From Hydractinia symbiolongicarpus (taxonomy: Eukaryota > Cnidaria > Hydrozoa > Anthoathecata > Hydractiniidae): DNA of 64,000 nt. Every line of letters starts with the position of its first letter. The first letter of the stretch is position 1. The stretch covers positions 8,461,501-8,525,500 of the forward strand of contig NC_079880.1 of assembly GCF_029227915.1 (NCBI RefSeq), read 5' to 3'. The notes under the pieces are model-generated. The model saw only the letters and a list, made by a program, of their open reading frames with translations. It had not been told where the DNA came from and made no database searches. The position numbers and the translations under genes were made by a program. Positions 38,770-64,000 of the stretch are shown one piece after another.

Positions 38770-41700
38770 GGAGACAGAAATATTAGAGAGGCGGGAGTAT
38801 TAGGGAGACAAGAATATTAGAGAGACAGGAATAATAGAGAGACAGGAGTATTGGAGAGAAAATTTTACCCGCCTTCCTAATACTCCTGGTATATTTTAAA
38901 TCATAGAATTTTCGTACTACTTTTCACGAAAAAAATTAAGCAACTTCTTAAACAATTCGCAAAATTATGATGTGTAAAAAGCATAAAAACACAAATTGGT
39001 TAAGTGCATTTCTTAAAAAAATCAACTTTTACGATTTTTGTATACATGCGGAAATTGCAAAGCATATACCGTACAATTATATAGAAATATACAACTGTCC
39101 TGCATGAAGGAATTCTTAGAGATTACTTTAAAGTACTTTTTCAGTTCATGTCAAAAGACAAGTTTACTACAGTTGCGAGAATATTATATTGGAGTAAATA
39201 CGGTGAATATACATGTATTTCAAGTTGTACCTTTTAGAGTGCAATTGTATCATTGGCAACTTCATGCTACAATAAAGTAGCAGCATTGAGACCACAGAAG
39301 GGAGGAAGTAGCGTAAGTGATATTTAAACACAGTTCACTTCTTTTATCTCGAACTGCATGAGAAGTATGCAAGCAAAGATGAAAATAAGTATGGATGGAA
39401 GTTGGGTTTTTTTATTTCGAATTCATTTTCTCGCAGTCCCATTTAAAACGTAAAACTCAATTTCACAATACGTTTTATATTTTTATATATCACATATTTA
39501 TATAATTTTTGTTATAGAAGCTGTATTCAAAGTCGTGAGTTAGTAATGAATGGTAGATGAAAGTTCCTACTTAACAATCTCACTTTCAATGAGGAAGGAA
39601 AACTCGTTGTAACTATGGTTCGTGTTATATAAAAAAATGTGTATATATTTAACGCGTAAAAAACTCTTTCTTAATAAATTATTTGTGCTATATGGATACC
39701 TAACCCCTGAAAAGTTTTTCTTTCGTGAATAGCAGTCCTTGGTATAAAATATTATACCAACTCGTCCCCAGGGTCTTGTGGCCCCTGAGCCGTGTTATTA
39801 CGGAGTGGCCAACAACTTCATCAACAAGGCAAAATGCTTTGGGAACGAGTCGATTTTTGTTAAATTCTGTTTGCAAAGTGCGTTTTTCTTATCATATATA
39901 TTCTCGCTAGATTCTCTGTAGACTTGACAGAATAGTAATTCAGCCGTTTGAACTTACTACAACAGGGAAGTTTTTTCATGATCAAATTTCCTTACCACCA
40001 ACCTCGATCCCAGGTTTTTTTTCTCTTTTTTATATAAGACAAAGAGCCCGAGGGTCAGGGTTGGCTCACCACTTATATAGTGATTATGTGGTTATGTGGC
40101 TTCACTATAGAGATTTTACGACTCACACCTGAAGCAGAGCGTGTTGTTGACGATATTCGCGTATAACCAACAGTAGTGACGTCAATAGTCAAACTCGTAT
40201 CCAGTGCTTCTTCGGTTTTTTCCATTGGGACGGAAACCTGAAGAACCTAAGAAGCGCTGTGAACGAGTTTGGTCAATAGTGATGGAGAGATCATTTTTTT
40301 AATAAAAACCCTAACGTAATCAGAAGACACAATAGAAAAACGGAATAAATAAATATTTGAAAGAAATCTTTTTTTATGGACATTGATTGATGACGTGATC
40401 AAAATTTGTAAAAATCACGCAGGGTTTACAACTAATAAGCTTTCGTAGGTTTATAGTCACGGATATTTCGTAAATGTTTTTTTTTCTCTAAGTAGAAAAA
40501 AGGTGGAAAATATTTCCTACCTGCTTCGAGCGCATAGAATATCAGAGAATCCGCTTTTGTGAACGCTTACTTCATGTAGATAAGTTTTCCTACACATTGC
40601 AAAAAATTCCCAGTCCGGGCTTCTTCAACAACCTATTTATTGAGGTCATTGAATATCACAATAAATTTGCACAAAGCACACAATCTTACCTTTCAAACAT
40701 TTGTGAGACAATGATTGCGTCAGTGGTTATCCGCGGAGGCCATGTGCGCCAAATTTTGCTCTTAATCAGGAAAAACTCCCATGATTTCATACACAAAGAA
40801 GTTTAAGTTTTAATAATTAAACCATTTGGAATTCGGTTACCACGGAAACCAGAGTTTTGAAAGGGATTCTGGACTTTCATACTTTAGTTTCACGAAATAA
40901 AGTAAAAACAATTGCTCCTTTTACGCATACACAAATCTCGACACCAAATATTCGTCATAAAACAGTATTGTGCAAAGCCTCCCTTAAACATCGCTTTCCT
41001 GGGGGTAAAAAGTCGTTTTCTGGAGTAGCTAGAATGTTTTTAAAAGTAACAGGGCTTTTATGGTTATGCTTGAGAAAAAACATAGTTGTAAATGTTTGTA
41101 GTATTTTTTTATAGTTTTTATGAACAGATTTTACAGTTATGTTCACATACAAAATAAGTCTATCTATTGCAAAAAAATATCTCTGCACTCTGCATCCACA
41201 AGCCTTGGAAGTAAATGCACCCAATGAAATAGAGCGACAAATTTAAAAAAAAATAAAGAATATATAAACAACCTCGCCTCAGGTTTCTTTACTAGAAATA
41301 ATGACAGTCTAAATTCCGTTCTTACACCGCGGAAAAACCCTGCCAAAACAGACCTGCAACGCAAACCTGCAGAGCAGACTCGCAAAGCAAACCCGCAGAA
41401 GAGAAATCTTGACAGACGTGTTGATAATAGTGTTGTAATAAAATAAAATGTTAAACTACAAAAATTTAATTTTTCACGAAAATATAAGTGTATGAGTAGA
41501 CGACATTCATGTTAATTTTTTGCATTTTCAATAGATAAAATTTTATACGAGATATGTACATTTGTAAACACAGAATCAAAATTTCAGATTGTTGTTCAAA
41601 CATCATGGAAACAGCTTGAAAAAAAATTGGCAACAAAAATAGTAAGCCGCTAATGTTAGTTGTGTATGTACACCAAACTGAAACGATATCGTTATATAGT

Positions 41701-42274
41701 TGCATGTATTACATGAAAAATATATATTCAATTCTAACCTATATGCTTAAAATACAATATCAAACAAAAGTGCTTGTGGTTTATAGATTTTAACAGGCGG
41801 CGACCAAATGATATATTTTACAATCATGCCCGTTCACAGTGAAAACAAACCGTCTTCTAAAACTTGCGGGCTTGTTAAAACATATAAATTGTTACGATTG
41901 GTAAAAAAATGTCTTTAATAATTAATAAAGGCAGATGTTCGCTTAAAATCGTCATAATTGACAGCTGTGAACATATTCAACAATAACTGAACGTTTTTAA
42001 AAGTTTTGACTTCTTTGTTGTCACAAAAACGTGCTGGTGTTTTTAAAATAGTTGTGTTGCGTCCTTCAATCCTTACTATCTATGGCGAGAAAGAAAAAAC
42101 ATAAAAAAACAACCCAATGTTCAATCGGGACAACAAAATCAACATCATTTGAAATGAGTAGGAAACAAATTCAACTTTCATAATACTGTAAACCAGGTAG
42201 TAAAAAATTTAAACATTTTATATCTTCTCTCGTCAACTCATTCATGCAACATATCAGAAGAAAGAAAGGAGTTT
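38770..42274. other. Intergenic region between ANTXR-like and JNK 3' ends
   Basis: No gene supported. It contains CCTCGTCCCAGG-type palindromes at 39757-39852, 39999-40070 and about 40194-40272, and TGTATGTACACCAAACTGAA near 41663, which is repeated near 43804 inside the kinase gene. Confidence 0.6.
39757..39852. repeat. CCTCGTCCCAGG-type palindromic repeat copy
   Basis: ACCAACTCGTCCCCAGGG at the left and TTTGGGAACGAGTCG at the right, with the inner GTGGCCCCTGA arm shared with 32257-32364. Confidence 0.75.
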
Positions 42275-60099
<17,825 letters not shown>

Positions 60100-62562
60100 T
60101 TATTCGTTGTATTGCTCGTTAGTACAAGTCCTTACATGATCCCAATACAATGAAGACGGCATTCTGGCATTACAATGTTCACAAGTATACAAGTTATCAC
60201 GTATAGAAATGCCTAAGTTTTCCATATAAGTTGGAGATCTAACATTTTGTCGCAAATCAGGTGTTGACTGGTTACGTTTATACACTGGAGAGTTTTCTGT
60301 GGGAGGATTTCTTTTTTCTTCTGTACCATGTCCTCGTTTTACTTCTGGACCATCAGAAACTACGATTTCTTTTGGCATATTCATCCATTGCGGGCCAGCC
60401 ATAGGAGAATTTGTAATATAAGGTTCCGATGGAGGTGGACCACGACCCTAAAATAATGGTAATATTGAAAAATTGTCCGCCCTTTGAAACTTAGTTTTGA
60501 TATCAATGCAAGAAAGCACAGAGAGCCTGGCAGTAATAAGAATACTCACCAATGGTACAAATTGATGTCTCTGATGTTCGTCCAATGGCTCCCTTGCATA
60601 ACTTGATGATGCAGTCTGTCCAACCTGCTTTGAGTTTAACTGAAAAAAAAAAAGAAAAAAAGTACATTTTTCAAACCACCCTTAATAACAAGGTCAAAAT
60701 ATTAGCTTAACCTTAATAGACGAAAGCTTTCCATTTTTTTGCAACAATCCTAATCGTGTAAACATGTCAAGTTTAATACAAAACACTTTAAATCTTGCAG
60801 TTACATTTTTGAACGAAAAAGTTGAGGTATATATATATATATGTATGTACGGCTTTGTGCTTGCGTTATAAAGAGAACCTCATGCAAGTAGAACCAGCAA
60901 AATAAAAAAATTACAAGAAGATTTTTGAATTTTTAGTTTAGTTCAGGTTTAGAAAACTTACTAGATAGGTAGTTTTTTGTTGCACTTTAATAATTGTTTA
61001 AAACTAACCAAAACACTTTGTAAACATAGTTATCTTCAAATATATTTATTGCAATTGTAATGCTTAATTCTTTTTAAGTTTTTTTTAAATTTATGACCCT
61101 TAAAAATGCATAAAAAAATTGAAAAAAAATATATTTTGCTTTATTTTATTGGGTAACTAAATCTAGAACAATCACAAAAATTATTATTACATACCTCTCT
61201 TAGCTTATCATATTGACTTTGTATAATGGATTTGAGTTTTGTATTTTCCTTCTTACAGTTTTCATAATCTTGAAGTTTCGTACGACAATTGTTTAACTCA
61301 TTTTCCATTTCATCCATTTCCATTTTAAATTGTCGAGCCTCATTATTAGCTTGTGTAAGCTATAAAATTGATAAATAGATAAACAAACAAGTCTTATAAA
61401 GTATATAACATATAGAACTAAGTCATATATATATATTTTAAGTATAACTTACTGCTGTTGTCCAGGATGCAATTTCATTAGATTGTACTTCATTATTCTT
61501 ATTTGCTTTCTCCACTTGGTCAACAAGATCATTATGAAACTGCTTCAGATTTTGTATTTCACTGTTACTTTTCGATAATTCTAAATTCAATTTGTTATTT
61601 TCCACTTCCAAAATTTTATATTTTTTTTCCATCTCAAAGATTTCAGCCTTGGCAGCATTGAAGTCCGAGATTTTGAATGGACCGCTGGAAAAAGTACCCA
61701 AACCAGAGTCACACTGGCTATCAGCTGAGTACTGTGATGTTGGCAAATTTACAGGTTCAATGTCTGGTCCAACAATTGACATTACATCTGTATTTGTGCC
61801 CTGGTCATTGCTCAAAGGTATTGTGAGAAATTCTGGAATTTCATCCTCCAGTCCTTTTAACTGACTAAAAAAGTTTGTTTCGTCCTCATTATATGCCTTA
61901 ATAAATCTCTTTGTTAAATCTGTGGTTAGGGCATCAAATTTTGCTTTTAAATATTCCATCACATTATGCTTCTGAATTAAATAAGACTTTAGTTCTGTGT
62001 TATCTTTCTGCAGAGAACTAACTTTTTGTTGAAGTCTAAATAGTTCTTTGTGAATAGAGTTAAATCCAACTTTTTCATCTAGTAATTGTTCTAGTCGTCT
62101 ATTTTCTTTGAACTTTCTTTCAAGCTCCAGTTTTAGAGAAGAGACATGTTCCTGTGTTTGATCTAACTGTTTGATAATCTCTGCACCCTTCTTGTTTTTC
62201 AACTCTTCATTCCATTTATTTATCAGCATACTGTTTTCTTTGAGTAACATATCAGTTATTCTTTTAACTGAAGAGTCATAAAAAATTTCAGCTGCATTCT
62301 TTGATTTATTCGAATTTATTCTTGAAAGTCGATCATTAGCATCATTAGCATTATTCCTCCAATGGTACAACTGTATACTAAGTTTACGGTTTTCTTTTGT
62401 CAAAATTTCATTTTGCTGTACGAGCCATTTGCTTGCATCAACAGTTTGTTTACTGTTTAATTTTGTATCTTCTAACTCTTTTGACAATGCTTGAATAACA
62501 ACCTTGTGTCTTTCATTTTCTGCTTTTATATCTTCTGTGTTTGGAAATGATTTTTGTGCCAT
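60100..62562 (-). CDS. Coiled-coil protein with C-terminal C2HC zinc finger, spliced
   Basis: Exons from the start: 61453-62562, 61195-61359, 60550-60639, 60100-60447; all GT-AG and phase 0; 570 aa. Exons 1-2 are almost wholly coiled coil (long heptad runs), interrupted by an acidic, Ser-rich patch with SQCDSGLGTFSS. Exons 3-4 are Pro/Ser-rich and end in a zinc finger, C-x2-C-x11-H-x3-C (CEHC, then H and C), the spacing of RAD18-type UBZ fingers and close to the NEMO/optineurin finger. I do not recognise the orthologue. The architecture suggests an adaptor that dimerises and binds ubiquitin. Start chosen at the first Met of exon 1. Confidence 0.85.
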
Positions 62563-63054
62563 TTCAATGTTTTCTATTTAGTCAGCTAGCTTACCTAGTT
62601 ATCAATCTTATATTCCTAAAAAATGAGTAAATCATAACATACAACATATATAAAAACAGTTTGCTTGGTAAGTCCTGTAATCTTTAAGATACAACAAACT
62701 TATTTCCCGGTGTAAACTTCTGCACGTTTTCTTGGAGGTAGGAAGGGAGGGACCCAAGTTAAGTTTTTTTTTTTGTACTTACCATATTATGGGAAATTCT
62801 TTAAAAAAGACACAGGTCCGCTTTGCACGTAAAATTGATCGCTGGTATGAAGTAAATATAACAGTAATTACCCTTGAAAATGATTGTTTCTGGGACTTTC
62901 TCTTCCTTGTTTTGTTTTTACTAGGATTCCCTTTGCAAGGTTAATTCCCAAAATTAGCGAGGAAAAAGATAATCGAGACAAGTCAGTTGGCAGCGAGAAG
63001 CGTAAACCTCGTTCCCATTTTTTTTTATCTTTTAGTGTTTTATATATATAGTTG

Positions 63055-63094
63055 CAACCTCGTTCCCAGGGCAAAAGGCCCTGGAACAGGCTGG
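63055..63094. repeat. CCTCGTTCCCAGG palindrome
   Basis: CAACCTCGTTCCCAGGGC is followed after a short loop by GCCCTGGAACAGGCTGG. It is the shortest copy of the dispersed family. Confidence 0.7.
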
Positions 63095-63245
63095 TCACAT
63101 GATCGCTTATAACTTATGATAATTTTAACCCAAAAATAATTTATGAACAGTTTTGCCCTGTAGAAATTTGTGTCTGGCCTGCGCGGGAGTTTTATGTAAC
63201 AAGAGTACAACAAATATGGCGGCGGTCGATTTATTTTATCGTAGT

Positions 63246-63425
63246 GTATATTCGTACGCACTTTTGCCCATTTTTGAGTACGTATATGTTCATCCGCTAT
63301 TCGTACGTAAAGTGCTTTAGGGTTAGGGTTAGGGTTAGGATTCTTTTTCCTTTTTTCTACGTATGAATAGCGCTACGCACTAATAATACGCACTTTATGT
63401 CATATTAAAGTGCGTACGAATATAC
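63246..63425. repeat. MITE with 19-bp perfect TIRs and internal telomere-type repeat
   Basis: GTATATTCGTACGCACTTT (63246-63264) is the exact reverse complement of 63407-63425. The interior carries about three and a half copies of TTAGGG (63317-63339) and further copies of the ACGCACTTT motif. Total 180 bp, non-coding. Confidence 0.8.
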
Positions 63426-64000
63426 AGTTCCTTATTTTGTAGAGTGGATAAAAAGACCAGCTACAGTTTGCACTAACTTTAGGGAGGCTTGTTTGAGAAA
63501 TATGTTAAAAAAAGACACCATTTTTAGTTCTACATGATTTCAAGCAAATTTATCTTAATAATTAAGTTGATATATGTGAGGTGTCTTCCCCAGCAACTGA
63601 TAGTTCTAGCTGCCAGATTACCGTCCAAATTGCGTGAACGTCTTAATTAATAGCTAGTAACCAATGTATCAATGTTGTTAAATTCATTATCCTAATTGGG
63701 CACTGTGATATCTGCGTTGCCTCTCGCGCACGCGGAGCTTACATGCCTTCCGACATCGCCTTTGCTTTTATATTTTGTTACGGATCTGTAGGTCATTGTT
63801 TAGTAGATCGTAAGATGGACCTGAAAAGTAAACATATGTTTTGAATCATCACACTGGCGCTGCGAGTTTATCTTTGTTAATCCTGACGAATCTCCCTACA
63901 TACAGGACAATTTTACTTTTTCTACTTCCTTTGTGATATCTAGAACGATATTATTCAATTATTTCTGCTTACCCACTTCGAGAGCTAGCCACAGAGACGT

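Larger units (their letters stand above)
62563..64000. other. Upstream/intergenic region, repeats only
   Basis: Contains the probable promoter of the coiled-coil gene, a CCTCGTTCCCAGG palindrome at 63055-63094 and a MITE at 63246-63425. No gene seen to the window end. Confidence 0.55.

Noticed and set aside
63317-63339. TTAGGG tract as a chromosome end
   Set aside because: Only about 3.5 units, inside a 180-bp MITE, with unique sequence on both sides.

Overview
This is a 64-kb piece of an animal nuclear genome that is AT-rich, with short GT-AG introns and many small palindromic repeats. The host genes and the type of transposon fit a cnidarian, probably a medusozoan; that assignment is inference from gene content and repeat style, not from a database match. 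One large self-synthesising DNA transposon, a Polinton/Maverick, sits inside an intron of a host gene.

Layout. 1-3669 (+): the 3' part of PSMD14/RPN11, the proteasome deubiquitinase, in 8 exons. 5319-38769 (+): an anthrax-toxin-receptor-like (ANTXR) gene that I assembled from 17 phase-compatible exons; the last is the least sure. Its intron 11 (14175-31191) is about 17 kb long because it carries the Polinton at 14337-30283. Its intron 14 (32518-38097) contains a complete intronless PAR-type bZIP gene on the same strand (33673-34524). 42275-49447 (-): a complete JNK-type MAP kinase in 12 coding exons. 60100-62562 (-): a coiled-coil protein with a C-terminal C2HC zinc finger in 4 exons. The stretches 38.8-42.3 kb, 49.5-60.1 kb and 62.6-64 kb hold no gene I can support, only repeats.

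The Polinton is 15,947 bp with TIRs of about 300 bp, whose outer ~217 bp are identical. All its ORFs look intact, so it is young or recently active. Order from the left: a membrane-anchored 389-aa protein (-); then minor capsid protein, major capsid protein and packaging ATPase (+); five small proteins, mostly with predicted membrane segments (+); a 426-aa coiled-coil membrane protein (-); two tandem paralogous membrane proteins (+); an RVE integrase (-); an 89-aa helix-extension-helix (HeH) protein (+); an HeH protein with an MDM2-like RING (+); and a 1416-aa protein-primed DNA polymerase B (+). The expected roles are replication by PolB, insertion by the integrase, and packaging and virion assembly by the ATPase and capsid proteins. 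No adenovirus-type maturation protease was found.

The least expected features are: (1) a RING E3 with MDM2 zinc-ligand spacing and a matching C-terminal tyrosine, on an HeH DNA-binding-type module shared with PolB; (2) a ~41-residue segment of PolB duplicated between its exonuclease and polymerase halves; (3) four matched TTGTTAC/GTAACAA hairpins just after gene ends; (4) a duplicated promoter block upstream of RING and PolB; (5) a host minisatellite of 32-bp units, most ending like a splice acceptor, the last of which forms the start of the ANTXR transmembrane exon.
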